NCBI RefSeq assembly: GCF_032460525.1
Contig: NZ_CP135963.1
Location: 558,001-622,000 of the forward strand
Origin: Geodermatophilus sp. DSM 44513
GTDB taxonomy: Bacteria; Actinomycetota; Actinomycetes; Mycobacteriales; Geodermatophilaceae
DNA: 64,000 nucleotides
Direction: 5' to 3'
Shown: positions 18,484 through 28,587 of the stretch, one piece after another
Numbering within the stretch: position 1 is the first letter of the stretch
Layout: every line of letters begins with the position of its first letter
Made by a program: the position numbers and the translations under genes
The notes under the pieces: model-generated
What the model saw: the letters and a program-made list of their open reading frames with translations, nothing else
Told to the model about the DNA's origin: nothing
Databases searched by the model: none

Positions 18484-21400
18484 TCAGCCGGCGGGCAGGA
18501 TCTCGATGGCCGAGACCTTGGCGTTCTCCACCCCGCGCAGGAAGTCGACGGTGACCTTGCCGTCGGTGACCGTCGTGGTGAACGACCGGCTGATCGCCTT
18601 GTTGTTGCCGCCGGCGGCCTTCCAGATGTCGAAGTCGGTCAGCTTGCGCTGGCCCTCGACGTCGACGGAGAAGACCCGGGTGCCGGCACGGAACTTGTTC
18701 AGCTCGGCGAAGTGCAGCCGCACGGTGTACTGGCCGTTGGTGACCGGCACGTCGAAGCGGAACGCCCGCCCACCGACCGGCACCCGCCGGTCGGTGAAGC
18801 CGCCGGTCCACTCGGACTGGAACACCGTGTTGTTCATCCCGGCCGGGATGCCGGTGTTGGTGTCCTTCTCCGAGTAGGCGAACCCGCCGGAGACCCAGCC
18901 GTTGCACGCCGAGACCGAGGCGCACCCGGTCCACGTGGTGGACCCGACCTTCTGGGTCGGACCGCCGGCGTTGATCCGCACCGTCGACCCGCCCGGCGTG
19001 GGCTCCGGCGGGGGCTGGACCTGGCCGGCGGGCAGGATCTCGATGGCCGAGACCTTGGCGTTCTCCACCCCGCGCAGGAAGTCGACGGTGACCTTGCCGT
19101 CGGTGACCGTCGTGGTGAACGACCGGCTGATCGCCTTGTTGTTGCCGCCGGCGGCCTTCCAGATGTCGAAGTCGGTCAGCTTGCGCTGGCCCTCGACGTC
19201 GACGGAGAAGACCCGGGTGCCGGCACGGAACTTGTTCAGTTCGGCGAAGTGCAGCCGCACGGTGTACTGGCCGTTGGTGACCGGCACGTCGAAGCGGAAC
19301 GCCCGCCCACCGACCGGCACCCGCCGGTCGGTGAAGCCGCCGGTCCACTCGGACTGGAACACCGTGTTGTTCATCCCGGCCGGGATGCCGGTGTTGGTGT
19401 CCTTCTCCGAGTAGGCGAACCCGCCGGAGACCCAGCCGTTGCAGGCCGACACCGAGGCGCACCCGGTCCACGTGGTGGACCCGACCTTCTGGGTCGGACC
19501 GCCGGCGTTGATCCGCACCGTCGACCCACCAGGCGTCGGCGGGAGAGCCGGCCGGGTGGCGCTGGCGGTGGCCGGCGCCGAGACGGTGCCGTTGGTGCCC
19601 AGCGCGGTGACCCGGTAGTGGGCGGTGGCGCCGGCGGCCACGGTCGTGTCGGTGTAGGCCGACGCGGTCAGCGCCGCGGTGGTCAGCGCCGTCCACGGGC
19701 CGGTGGCCGCGGGTGCGCGTTCCACCCGGTAGCCGGCCAGCCCCTGGGCGGGGCCGTCCGCCCAGTCCAGCGCGATGCCGGTGGTCGAGCCGGTGGCGAC
19801 CAGCCCGGTGACCGCGGCCGGCGGGACCGGTGCCGGCCGCGTGGCGCTGGCGGTGGTCGGCGCCGAGACGGTGCCGTTGGTGCCCAGCGCGGTGACCCGG
19901 TAGGAGGCGGTCGCGCCGGCGGCCACGGTGGTGTCGGTGTAGGCCGACGCGGTCAGCGGTGCTGGGGTGAGCACCGTCCACGGTCCGGTGGCCGCGGGTG
20001 CGCGTTCCACCCGGTAGCCGGCCAGCCCGTCGGCGGGGCTGTCCGCCCAGTCCAGCGCGATGCCGCCGGTGGTGCCGGTGGCGACGAGCCCGGTGACCGC
20101 GGCCGGCGGCGCCGGTGCGGGCCGGGTGGCGCCCACCACCGACGGCGCGGAGGCGTTGTCCGACGTGTCGACGGCGACCACCCGGTAGGAGACCGCGCTG
20201 CCGACCGGTGCTCCTGCGTCGACCAGGGCCGAGACCAGCAGCGGGTCGCCGGCGCTCCCGGCGAGCACCGTCCACGGGCCCTCGGCCGAGGGCGCGCGCT
20301 CGACGGTGTAGCCGAGCAGGTCGGTCGCCGGCGAGTCCGCCCAGTTCAGCGTCACCGCCGCCTCGGTCACCGTAGCGGCCAGGTCGGTCACCGCCGGCGG
20401 CGGCGTGGTGTCGACCGGCGCGGCCGTGGCCGTGACGTCGATGTACTGAATCTTGGTGTTGCTGCCGTCGCCGGCGGTCACGGTCAGCCGGCCGTCGCTG
20501 ACGGTCACCTGGCCGCTGGCCGTCGTCCACCGGGTGGACGCGCCGGAGGCGCCGGTCGGGGTGAAGCCGTCGATCAGCCGGACCCCCTCCACGGCGATCG
20601 TGTGCCGGTCGGGGCTCTGCACCAGCAGCGGGTCACCCGCGGCCACGGTCACCGCGTAGGTCCCGGCGGGGACGGCGATCTCCCACGCACCCTCCTCCGG
20701 CGTCCCGTTGAACGGCACCGGCGTGGCCAGGTTGGCCTGCACGTGCACGAGGGAGTCCAGGCGGACGTCGTCCACCAGCCCCCGGTCGCGCCCGTTGCCC
20801 GGCGTGGAGCCGCCGACGGAGAGGTCCAGCGGGGTGGCCGTGCCCGGGCGCACCCAGCCGTAGACCTGGCCGCTGCCCTGGCCCCGCGAGGAGCGGGGGC
20901 CGTAGGCCTGCCCGAAGTCGGCCAGGTAGCCGTCGACCAGTGGCGTGGCCGGGCTGCCGAAGTCCACCTTGACGGCGAATGACTCCGGCGGCAGCGGGGT
21001 GGCCGTCGCCGGGTCGGACGCCGGCGAGGTGCCGCCGCCGACCGACGCGCCGTAGACCGCCCGGACCGCGTAGGAGTACGCGGTGCCGTTGGCCACCGAG
21101 CGGTCCACGAAGGACGGCGCGGACAGCCCGGTCACCGTCGCCAGCGGCGTCCCGGTCGTGGGCACCGGCAGCGAGGTGGAGCGGAACACCTGGTAGGCGG
21201 TGACGCCGTCCTCACCGTTGGGTGCCCAGCTGAGCGACACCTGCCGGTCGCCGGCGACCGCGGTGAGCCCCTGCGGGGCGCTGCCGGCCTCCGGGCGCAC
21301 GTTCTCGACCAGGTACATGTTGTCCTGGAAGTCGTAGTTGATCCCGGAGAAGTCCATCCCGAAGACGTAGGTGTTCGGGACGACGGCGCCGGTGGCGTCC

Positions 21401-24400
21401 CGCACCGGGAAGAACCGGACGTGGTGGCCGCAGACCGCCGCGGTGCACCCGTTCGTCTTGTCCAGCGCACCGTTGTTCTTCGCCGGGTCGGACCACTCCG
21501 GACCGATCTTGATGCCGAACGACTGGTCGAGGGCGGGGGAGTACGTGCCCTGGGCCAGCGTCGTGTTGCCGGTGCCGGCCGGCAGCAGGGACTGGCCCCA
21601 CAGCCCGCCGTGCTGCACCCGCGCGGTCGTGCTGTTCGAGCCCTTCACGTGGGTGGACAGGGTGTCCCCGCCGCCGGTGCTGCAGCAGCCGTGCAGCGCG
21701 GCGATCTGCGTGAACCGCACCGGCGCGCCGGCGTCGGCCCGCCGCCAGTACGGCGAGAGCACCTCGTCGCCGACGGCCTCGTAGCCGCCCACGCCCTCGT
21801 TGAGCTCGTCCGCGGGCGCCGACGTCGTCCAGCCGAAGGTGTCCAGCACCTGCTGGAAGTCCGGCTCGTCGCCGTTCTCCGACTGCCGCTGGTACATGCC
21901 GGCCAGCGCCACCGTGGCGGTGCTGCCGGTGCCGGCGGTGCTGGTCACGGTGAGGGTGCCCTCCACCAGCTCGTTGCGCCGGTTGTCGGTGCGGTCGTGG
22001 TTGAAGGTGACCGTCGCCTCGACCGAGGCGCCGGGGGCCAGCGTCAGCGGCAGCGGCGTCCCGGCCGGCAGGGCGGCGGTGAAGCCGGCCGTGGTCGACA
22101 CCCCGGTCACCTGCATCGGCTCGGTGCCGGTGTTGGCGATGCGCACCTGGGCCCGGTCGTGCACCCGCTGGGTGGTGGCGAACTCGCCGTCCAGCCCGCC
22201 CAGCCGGGACAGCACGACCCGGTCGGCCGAGGGGATCGGCGTCCGCTGGGCGGCGGGCACGCCGGTGGCGGCGTTGGTGACGCCGTCCAGGTTGCTGACC
22301 GACAGCACCGCCGCGTTGGCCGGCGCCGGCGCGGGCCGCACGTTGGTGACCAGCAGGACGACGTCCTGGTAGTCCGCGCCCGAGGTGTGCTCCTCCATGC
22401 CGACCACGTAGGTGTCCGGCTGGCCGGGCACCGGGTAGGCCCGCACGTGGTGGGCGTTGGCGGCGTCCCAGGTGTTGAGCCGGTCCTGGGTGCTGACCGC
22501 GTAGTCCTGGCCGTGCTGGCCGTAGAAGAACGGCCAGGAGCTGTACAGGCCGAACACGTCGGTGCCGGGGTCGAACGACGTCGTCCCGGTCGGCGTGATC
22601 CGCACGTCCTGGGCCTGGTCGCCGCGGACGGTGAACAGCTCGCGGCGGTCGGGGTCGCTCGCCGAGGTCCCGGCCGAGCCGTCCACGTGCCAGCCCACCC
22701 GCACGGCGGGGCTCACCGAGGTGGGCCCGAACACCGCCAGCGGGGTGACCGTGACGGGGGCGTCGACGGCGGCGACCATCCGCTGCAGGTCGACCTCGGC
22801 GCCGTAGCGCGCCGCGGTGCCCAGCGGGTTGGTGGCCGGGTCGGGGTCGCCGACGTCGACCGGGTAGCCGAGGACGTCGAGGACCCGCTGCAGCGACGGC
22901 TCGTTGGCCCCGCCCAGCCCGGCGGTGCCCAGGCCGCGCAGCGGCACCGACAGCACCGGGGTGTCCGGGTCGTCCGAGGACACCTGCAGGGTCGCCTGGA
23001 CCACGCCGACCGCGGAGGCGGCGAAGGTCAGCGGCAGCCGCACCGACGCCCCCGGGGCGAGGACCGCAGGCAGGTCGACGCCGGCGGCGGAGAACCGCGC
23101 GGCGCCCGCGCCGGCCAGCGACAGGCCCCCGGCCGGGATGGTCAGGGGCGCGTTGCCGGTGTTGCGGATGGTGACCGGCAGGGGAGCCGCCGCGCCGCCG
23201 ACCACGTCGTCGGCCGCCTCGAGGGTCGCCGAGGCGATGTTCGGCGCTGCGCCGCCCTGCGGGCGCAGCAGCGTGATCCGCGAGTTGGACGGGTCGTTCT
23301 GCGACATCGAGGCCACGTACAGGTTGCCGTTGCCGGTGCCCGCACCGGTGTCGCCGCGGGTGTCCTCGGTGATGTCCAGCGGCCCGGTGTAGCCGGTCAG
23401 GCCGGGCAGGCCGATGGCCCGCGGACCGGTGATGTTCGTGGTCGCCGGGTCCGGCGAGACGACGACCAGGTCACCGGTCTGGCTGAACCGGGTGTAGACG
23501 AGCTTGCCGCGCAGCGCGCCGCCGAAGGCGGTCGAGCGGTACTCGACGGCACCGTTGGCGCTGGCGTGCATGCCGGCGTCGAAGGTGCCCGCCAGGTCGT
23601 AGCGCGGGTCGGGCCGGGTGCCCACCGGGTAGCCGGTGTACTCGAAGGGGTCCGCGCCGGCGGTCGGGTTGGCGCCGTTGAAGACGAACTCGCACCGCGT
23701 CGGGTTCGGGTGCCCGTAGTACGCACCCTCCTTGAGCGTGAACAGGTGGTCGGTCTCGTCGGGCAGCTGCACCTTCAGCGGCACCTCGGGGCCGGTGTAG
23801 GGCCCGCCGACGACGCAGTGCTCGACCTGCGGGTAGTAGGCGTCGCGCTCCCGGCTGTTGGTCGAGGAGCGGGTGTCCCGCCAGGTGCTGCCCGGCACGT
23901 TGCCGTTGGCGGCCGACCCGTTGGTGGGCGCGTACAGCGCGCCGTTGGTGTGCGACACCAGGTCGAAGGTGTTGCGGTTGCCGGTGGCGTACACGCGCAG
24001 CGGCGCGCCCGGGGCGTACGGGTCGTAGGAGCCGCCGCCCTCGACGGTCTTGGCGTCGAGCACCTGGTCGGCACCGAGCTTCGTCACGTCGAGCTCGAGC
24101 ACCGCGGCCGACAGGAGCTTCTCCGAGCGCCGGCCCCAGTTGGAGTCCGGGGCGCCGGTGGAGGTGTTGGCGCCGACCGGGAAGTACAGCTTGCCGTCGT
24201 GCCAGACCGGGGAGTTGGTCATGTGGTCGCCCTTGGACCGCGGCAGGTTCTCCACGACGCGGCGGAACACCGACTGAGCCGGGTCCGCGGGCACCGTCAG
24301 GTAGCCGATGCCGGAGGTCTCCCGGGCCGGCACGTCCCACTCGGGCACGTTGCGCTCGCCGAGGAAGGTGATGTTGTCCGAGACCCAGAGCACCTGCTCC

Positions 24401-27400
24401 TCGCCCGGGGCCGCACCCGGCCGCGGTCCGAAAGCCAGGCCGATGACGGTGCGCATGTCGCCGCTGCGCCCGTTGCCCATGCCGTCGCCGGCGTGGAAGT
24501 CGCGGATCGAGGTGATGTCCTCCCGCGCGCCCAGCGTGCCGTCGGCACCGACCGTCCAGCGGGCGATGTCGCCGAACACCGAGGAGGCGTACAGCTTGCC
24601 GTCGGGGCCGAAGGCCACCGAGATCCAGGCGCCGCCCTCGGTGCCCGGCAGGGCCTGCTTGGTGAACGCGACGTCGGCCAGCGAGCCGGTGCCGCCCCCG
24701 CCCGGGGTGGTGCTGGCGGCGCCGGTGGTGAACACCGAGCTCCACGGCTGGGCGCGGGTGCCGGCGTCGTCGGTGACGCCGTCGACGGTGAACCGGTAGG
24801 AGGTGTTCGGCTGCAGCCCGGTGCTGCTGGTCGGCGCCACCGACACGACGTCGCCGCCGGCCGAGGTGAACCGGGTGACCGGGACGTCGGCGCCGTCGGG
24901 AAGCCGCTCCAGGCGCACCGTCTCCGCGGTCAGCGAGTCCCCGCTGATGCCGCCGGCCGGGCCGGCGATGCTCGCCACCGCGCCGCCCAGGGTGGGCACG
25001 CCGGTGGCCCCGTTGACCGGGGTGGCGTTGAGCACCCGCGGGGTGGTGTCCGCGTCGAAGTCCGGCGCGGTCCGCACGGTCACGTGGTTGATCTTCGTGT
25101 TGGTGCCGCCGGTGGGCGTGAGGGTCAGCCGGCCGTCGTCGACGGCGACCGTGCGGGTGGCGGTGGCGTGCCGGGTGCCCGCCGTCGGCACGAACAGCGC
25201 GACGGCGTTCTGGTCCTCGACGTTGAGCCAGTGCTCGCTGTCGACCGCGGTGCCGGGGTCGCCGACGGAGACGGTGACCTCGTAGACGCCCTCGGGGACG
25301 GCGACCTCCCACGCGCCGGGGGCCTTGACGCCGCCGGTCACGGTCGAGGGCAGCTGCATGTGCAGCAGCGAGCCCAGCCGCGGGTCCGCGGGGGTGACGG
25401 CGTTCGGCCCGGTGGTGCGGTCGCGGCCGTTGCCGACCATCGACTGCGGGGTGCCGGTGCCCGGGGTGACCCACCCGAAGGTGAGCCCGCTGCCCTGGAA
25501 CGCGCCGGTGCGGGCCGAGTACGCCTCGCCGAAGTCGCGGAGGTGGCCCGCCGGGGGCACCTTGGCCGCGTCGGAGAAGACCACGCGGACGTCGACCGGC
25601 CCGGCCGGCGGGTCGGTCGGGTCCGTCGGGCCGCCACCGGTCCCGGCGGCGGCGATGCCGAAGTCGGCGAACCGGGCGACCACGGGAGCGGCGGTCTCGA
25701 AGCGCTTGCTGGCGAACACGCCGGCCCAGGTGCCGGCGCCCTCGACGGGGGTGTACCTGGTGAGGGCGGCGGGCCGCTGGGTGTCGTCGAGCAGCCAGGT
25801 GGGCACCGTCAGGGTCGCGGGCAGGGCGGTCAGCGGGCCGTCGCCGGCCGCGTAGGAGCCGGTGAGCACGCCGGTGGCCGGGTCGACGGCCAGCTGCAGC
25901 CGGACCGGGCCGGTGGCCGGGATGGCGAGGTCGGTCGAGTTGACCTCGTCGGTCGCGCTGGCGTACGTCTTCCCGATCTCGCGCAGCAGCTGCACCTTGA
26001 TGCGGCCGGCGCCGTTGTTGACCACGACGAGCTTCGCGTAGTCGTCCTGGCCCAGGCCGAGCCACAGCCCGGCCTGCTCGGAGTTGGGGCTGCCGTCGGT
26101 GTACGGGTCGACCACGGTGGTCTGCAGGGTGAACGGGGCGGTCGGGGTGAGGCCGACGCCCAGGGTGTTCACCTGCTTGTTGACCGCGCCCGTGGTGCTG
26201 CCGCTGAAGGCGATGCCGGGGCCGGCGGTGATGCGCAGCTCGCCGTCGGCGACCTGCAGCGCGGCGGGGTCGTAGGCGGGGTCGGCGTCGGAGGGCTGGA
26301 CCATGGTGAACCCGGTGCCGGGGCCGGCACCGCCGGCGCCGGTGCCCAGGCCGCCCTCGGTGCCGTCGAAGGTCAGTGCGGCGGGCAGCTCGACCGGCAG
26401 GTCGGCGCACGGCAGGGGGCTCCACGGGGCGCACGGCCCGGCCGGCGGGTCGGTCGGGTCGGTGGGGCCGCCGCCGGTCGCGGAGGCGGCGATGCCGAAG
26501 TCGGCGAAGCGGGCGACCACCGGGGTGCCCTCGGGCGCGTTGCGCTTGCTGGCGAACACGCCGGCCCAGGTGCCGGCGCCCTCGACGGGGGTGTACCTGG
26601 TGAGGGCGGCGGGCCGCTGGGTGTCGTCGAGCAGCCAGGTGGGCACCGTCAGGGTCGCGGGCAGGGCGGTCAGCGGGCCGTCGCCGGCCGCGTAGGAGCC
26701 GGTGAGCACGCCGGTGGCCGGGTCGACGGCAAGCTGCAGCCGGACCGGGCCGGTGGCCGGGATGGCGACGTCGGTCGAGTTCACCTCGTCGGTCGCGCTG
26801 GCGTACGTCTTCCCGATCTCGCGCAGCAGCTGCACCTTGATGCGGCCGGCGCCGTTGTTGACCACGACGAGCTTCGCGTAGTCGTCCTGGCCCAGGCCGA
26901 GCCACAGCCCGGCCTGCTCGGAGTTGGGGCTGCCGTCGGTGTACGGGTCGACCACGGTGGTCTGCAGGGTGAACGGGGCGGTCGGGGTGAGGCCGACGCC
27001 CAGGGTGTTCACCTGCTTGTTGACCGCGCCCGTGGTGCTGCCGCTGAAGGCGATGCCGGGGCCGGCGGTGATGCGCAGCTCGCCGTCGGCGACCTGCAGC
27101 GCGGCGGGGTCGTAGGCGGGGTCGGCGTCGGAGGGCTGGACCATCGTGAAGCCGGTGCCGGCGCCGGTGCCCCCCGCGCCGCTGCCCAGGCCGCCCTCCG
27201 TGCCGTCGAAGGTCAGTGCGGCGGGCAGCTCGACCGGCAGGTCGGCGCACGGCAGCGTGCTCCACGGGGCGCACGCCGCGGCCGGCTCCTCGGGGTCCAC
27301 CGGGGTGGCGGCGACGGTGACGGTCACGGCCGCGCCGGCGTCACTGGCGTTCCCGGCCGCGTCCAGCGCGACGACGCTGTAGCGGTAGGTGCTGGCGGCG

Positions 27401-28545
27401 GTGACGGCGCTGTCGGTGTGGCTCCCGGTGGTGGTCGTGGCGATCTGGGTGGCGTCGCCGTCGCCCTCGGCGCGCAGCACCCGGTAGCCGGCGGCGTCGG
27501 CCGGGCCGTTCCAGGTCAGCTCCACCGACGCGGTGCCGGCGACGGCCTGCAGGCCGGTTGGGGCCGCCGGCGGGGTGGTGTCACCGGCGCGCAGCGAGAA
27601 GTCCTCGAAGGAGTAGGCCACGACCTTGCCGGCGGTGGCGTCGCCGCGGCGGGTGGCGAAGACGCCGGCGGCGGCCTCGACCGCGGCGGTGGTGGCCGGG
27701 TCGTCCAGGACGGCGCCGGTTTCCACCGGCAGCGACGTCGCAGCGCCGGCGGTGACCGCGGTCCAGGCGCCGTCGCCCACCCGGTACTGGCCGGCGACCC
27801 GGCCCGCGGCGGCGTCGACGGTCAGCCGCAGGCCGACCCGGGCGCCGGTGGGCAACGCGCCCAGCGGCAGCTCGATCTGGTCCACCCCGGCGGTGGTGGT
27901 CACCGAGCCGTCGACCTCGACCTGCAGCTGCACCGCGGCGTTGCGGACGTTGGCGCCCGCACCGTCGACGAGCACCAGCTTGACCAGGTCGTCCTGGCCG
28001 CGGCCCAGCCACAGCCCGGCCTGCTTGCTGCCGTTGGCGGCGTCGACCAGCGGGTCGACCAGGGTGGTCTCGAGCACCACGGTCTCGTCGTCGCCCGCGA
28101 CGGGGACGCCGAGGGCGTTGTCGAGCAGGTTGTAGCCGCCGGTGCCGCCGGTGGCCACGCTGCGGAACTGGATGCCCGGCGTGGTGGTCAGGGTGAGCCG
28201 GCCGTCGGCGACCGAGCGCAGCGCCGGCTGGTCGGGGCCGGCCGCCGGGGGCGCCTCACCGGCCGGCCGCGGGCCGTGCGGCTGGACGACGGTGAACCCG
28301 AGCGGGGTCCCGGCGGCGTCGGCGAGCGGCTGCAGGCCGGCGACGGCCGCGGTGTCGGCGCCGTCGAAGGTGAAGGCGTGGCGCAGCGCCGGCTCGACCG
28401 AGGTCGCGGCCAGCGCGGGGGTGACGACCACCAGCCCGGTGACCAGCGCCGCGCCGAGGGCCGCGGCGAGGGCCCGGCGGGTGCGGGCCGCGGCGCGGCG
28501 GCGCAGCACCGCGGCAGAGGGCAGGTGCGGGGTCGTACGGGACAC
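18484..28545 (-). CDS. Giant secreted multidomain protein: fibronectin III, malectin-like and sugar-dehydrogenase-like propeller domains
   Basis: About 3353 residues. GTG 28545 is chosen because GGAGG stands seven bases upstream; it gives an Arg-rich Sec/Tat-like signal peptide ending near TPALAA (about residue 48). Approximate order: jelly-roll-like domain 50-310; FN3 325-415; a cysteine-containing lectin-like unit repeated twice (425-703, 704-982); malectin-like 984-1160; Ig-like 1165-1280; glucose/sorbosone-dehydrogenase-like beta-propeller 1287-1760 (SVAFGPDGKLYASSVFGDIA); abnormal-spindle-like beta domains to 2420; FN3 2421-2517; malectin 2519-2705; three FN3 2712-2995; two nearly identical malectin domains to the end. 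There is no LPXTG or membrane anchor. It is probably a cell-surface or extracellular polysaccharide-binding protein. The LuxR-type gene lies 42 bp upstream on the same strand. Confidence 0.85.
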   Translation of the reverse strand: MSRTTPHLPSAAVLRRRAAARTRRALAAALGAALVTGLVVVTPALAATSVEPALRHAFTFDGADTAAVAGLQPLADAAGTPLGFTVVQPHGPRPAGEAPPAAGPDQPALRSVADGRLTLTTTPGIQFRSVATGGTGGYNLLDNALGVPVAGDDETVVLETTLVDPLVDAANGSKQAGLWLGRGQDDLVKLVLVDGAGANVRNAAVQLQVEVDGSVTTTAGVDQIELPLGALPTGARVGLRLTVDAAAGRVAGQYRVGDGAWTAVTAGAATSLPVETGAVLDDPATTAAVEAAAGVFATRRGDATAGKVVAYSFEDFSLRAGDTTPPAAPTGLQAVAGTASVELTWNGPADAAGYRVLRAEGDGDATQIATTTTGSHTDSAVTAASTYRYSVVALDAAGNASDAGAAVTVTVAATPVDPEEPAAACAPWSTLPCADLPVELPAALTFDGTEGGLGSGAGGTGAGTGFTMVQPSDADPAYDPAALQVADGELRITAGPGIAFSGSTTGAVNKQVNTLGVGLTPTAPFTLQTTVVDPYTDGSPNSEQAGLWLGLGQDDYAKLVVVNNGAGRIKVQLLREIGKTYASATDEVNSTDVAIPATGPVRLQLAVDPATGVLTGSYAAGDGPLTALPATLTVPTWLLDDTQRPAALTRYTPVEGAGTWAGVFASKRNAPEGTPVVARFADFGIAASATGGGPTDPTDPPAGPCAPWSPLPCADLPVELPAALTFDGTEGGLGTGAGGAGPGTGFTMVQPSDADPAYDPAALQVADGELRITAGPGIAFSGSTTGAVNKQVNTLGVGLTPTAPFTLQTTVVDPYTDGSPNSEQAGLWLGLGQDDYAKLVVVNNGAGRIKVQLLREIGKTYASATDEVNSTDLAIPATGPVRLQLAVDPATGVLTGSYAAGDGPLTALPATLTVPTWLLDDTQRPAALTRYTPVEGAGTWAGVFASKRFETAAPVVARFADFGIAAAGTGGGPTDPTDPPAGPVDVRVVFSDAAKVPPAGHLRDFGEAYSARTGAFQGSGLTFGWVTPGTGTPQSMVGNGRDRTTGPNAVTPADPRLGSLLHMQLPSTVTGGVKAPGAWEVAVPEGVYEVTVSVGDPGTAVDSEHWLNVEDQNAVALFVPTAGTRHATATRTVAVDDGRLTLTPTGGTNTKINHVTVRTAPDFDADTTPRVLNATPVNGATGVPTLGGAVASIAGPAGGISGDSLTAETVRLERLPDGADVPVTRFTSAGGDVVSVAPTSSTGLQPNTSYRFTVDGVTDDAGTRAQPWSSVFTTGAASTTPGGGGTGSLADVAFTKQALPGTEGGAWISVAFGPDGKLYASSVFGDIARWTVGADGTLGAREDITSIRDFHAGDGMGNGRSGDMRTVIGLAFGPRPGAAPGEEQVLWVSDNITFLGERNVPEWDVPARETSGIGYLTVPADPAQSVFRRVVENLPRSKGDHMTNSPVWHDGKLYFPVGANTSTGAPDSNWGRRSEKLLSAAVLELDVTKLGADQVLDAKTVEGGGSYDPYAPGAPLRVYATGNRNTFDLVSHTNGALYAPTNGSAANGNVPGSTWRDTRSSTNSRERDAYYPQVEHCVVGGPYTGPEVPLKVQLPDETDHLFTLKEGAYYGHPNPTRCEFVFNGANPTAGADPFEYTGYPVGTRPDPRYDLAGTFDAGMHASANGAVEYRSTAFGGALRGKLVYTRFSQTGDLVVVSPDPATTNITGPRAIGLPGLTGYTGPLDITEDTRGDTGAGTGNGNLYVASMSQNDPSNSRITLLRPQGGAAPNIASATLEAADDVVGGAAAPLPVTIRNTGNAPLTIPAGGLSLAGAGAARFSAAGVDLPAVLAPGASVRLPLTFAASAVGVVQATLQVSSDDPDTPVLSVPLRGLGTAGLGGANEPSLQRVLDVLGYPVDVGDPDPATNPLGTAARYGAEVDLQRMVAAVDAPVTVTPLAVFGPTSVSPAVRVGWHVDGSAGTSASDPDRRELFTVRGDQAQDVRITPTGTTSFDPGTDVFGLYSSWPFFYGQHGQDYAVSTQDRLNTWDAANAHHVRAYPVPGQPDTYVVGMEEHTSGADYQDVVLLVTNVRPAPAPANAAVLSVSNLDGVTNAATGVPAAQRTPIPSADRVVLSRLGGLDGEFATTQRVHDRAQVRIANTGTEPMQVTGVSTTAGFTAALPAGTPLPLTLAPGASVEATVTFNHDRTDNRRNELVEGTLTVTSTAGTGSTATVALAGMYQRQSENGDEPDFQQVLDTFGWTTSAPADELNEGVGGYEAVGDEVLSPYWRRADAGAPVRFTQIAALHGCCSTGGGDTLSTHVKGSNSTTARVQHGGLWGQSLLPAGTGNTTLAQGTYSPALDQSFGIKIGPEWSDPAKNNGALDKTNGCTAAVCGHHVRFFPVRDATGAVVPNTYVFGMDFSGINYDFQDNMYLVENVRPEAGSAPQGLTAVAGDRQVSLSWAPNGEDGVTAYQVFRSTSLPVPTTGTPLATVTGLSAPSFVDRSVANGTAYSYAVRAVYGASVGGGTSPASDPATATPLPPESFAVKVDFGSPATPLVDGYLADFGQAYGPRSSRGQGSGQVYGWVRPGTATPLDLSVGGSTPGNGRDRGLVDDVRLDSLVHVQANLATPVPFNGTPEEGAWEIAVPAGTYAVTVAAGDPLLVQSPDRHTIAVEGVRLIDGFTPTGASGASTRWTTASGQVTVSDGRLTVTAGDGSNTKIQYIDVTATAAPVDTTPPPAVTDLAATVTEAAVTLNWADSPATDLLGYTVERAPSAEGPWTVLAGSAGDPLLVSALVDAGAPVGSAVSYRVVAVDTSDNASAPSVVGATRPAPAPPAAVTGLVATGTTGGIALDWADSPADGLAGYRVERAPAATGPWTVLTPAPLTASAYTDTTVAAGATASYRVTALGTNGTVSAPTTASATRPAPVPPAAVTGLVATGSTTGIALDWADGPAQGLAGYRVERAPAATGPWTALTTAALTASAYTDTTVAAGATAHYRVTALGTNGTVSAPATASATRPALPPTPGGSTVRINAGGPTQKVGSTTWTGCASVSACNGWVSGGFAYSEKDTNTGIPAGMNNTVFQSEWTGGFTDRRVPVGGRAFRFDVPVTNGQYTVRLHFAELNKFRAGTRVFSVDVEGQRKLTDFDIWKAAGGNNKAISRSFTTTVTDGKVTVDFLRGVENAKVSAIEILPAGQVQPPPEPTPGGSTVRINAGGPTQKVGSTTWTGCASVSACNGWVSGGFAYSEKDTNTGIPAGMNNTVFQSEWTGGFTDRRVPVGGRAFRFDVPVTNGQYTVRLHFAELNKFRAGTRVFSVDVEGQRKLTDFDIWKAAGGNNKAISRSFTTTVTDGKVTVDFLRGVENAKVSAIEILPAG
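18487..19560. repeat. Tandem duplication of the C-terminal malectin-domain coding unit (537-bp period)
   Basis: 18487-19023 and 19024-19560 are two almost identical copies, in frame, 179 codons each. Only scattered single-base differences are seen, mostly near the joining linker. The low divergence of synonymous sites points to recent duplication or gene conversion. Confidence 0.92.
25597..27273. repeat. Tandem duplication of the lectin-like unit (840-bp period)
   Basis: 26434-27273 (840 bp) and 25597-26433 (837 bp) encode the units that start CAPWSTLPCADLPVELP and CAPWSPLPCADLPVELP. About 700 bp is identical or nearly so, including synonymous positions. Copies differ mainly at FASKRNAPEGTP versus FASKRFETAAP and in the glycine-rich stretch near the start. 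Confidence 0.93.
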
Positions 28546-28587
28546 GCAGTACCTCCGGGAGACCGACGGCACGCGTGTGCCGCGGGC

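Noticed and set aside
18490..18560. LPXTG-type sorting signal at the C-terminus of the giant protein
   Set aside because: The protein ends IEILPAG directly after the last malectin domain, with no LPXTG, hydrophobic helix or basic tail.
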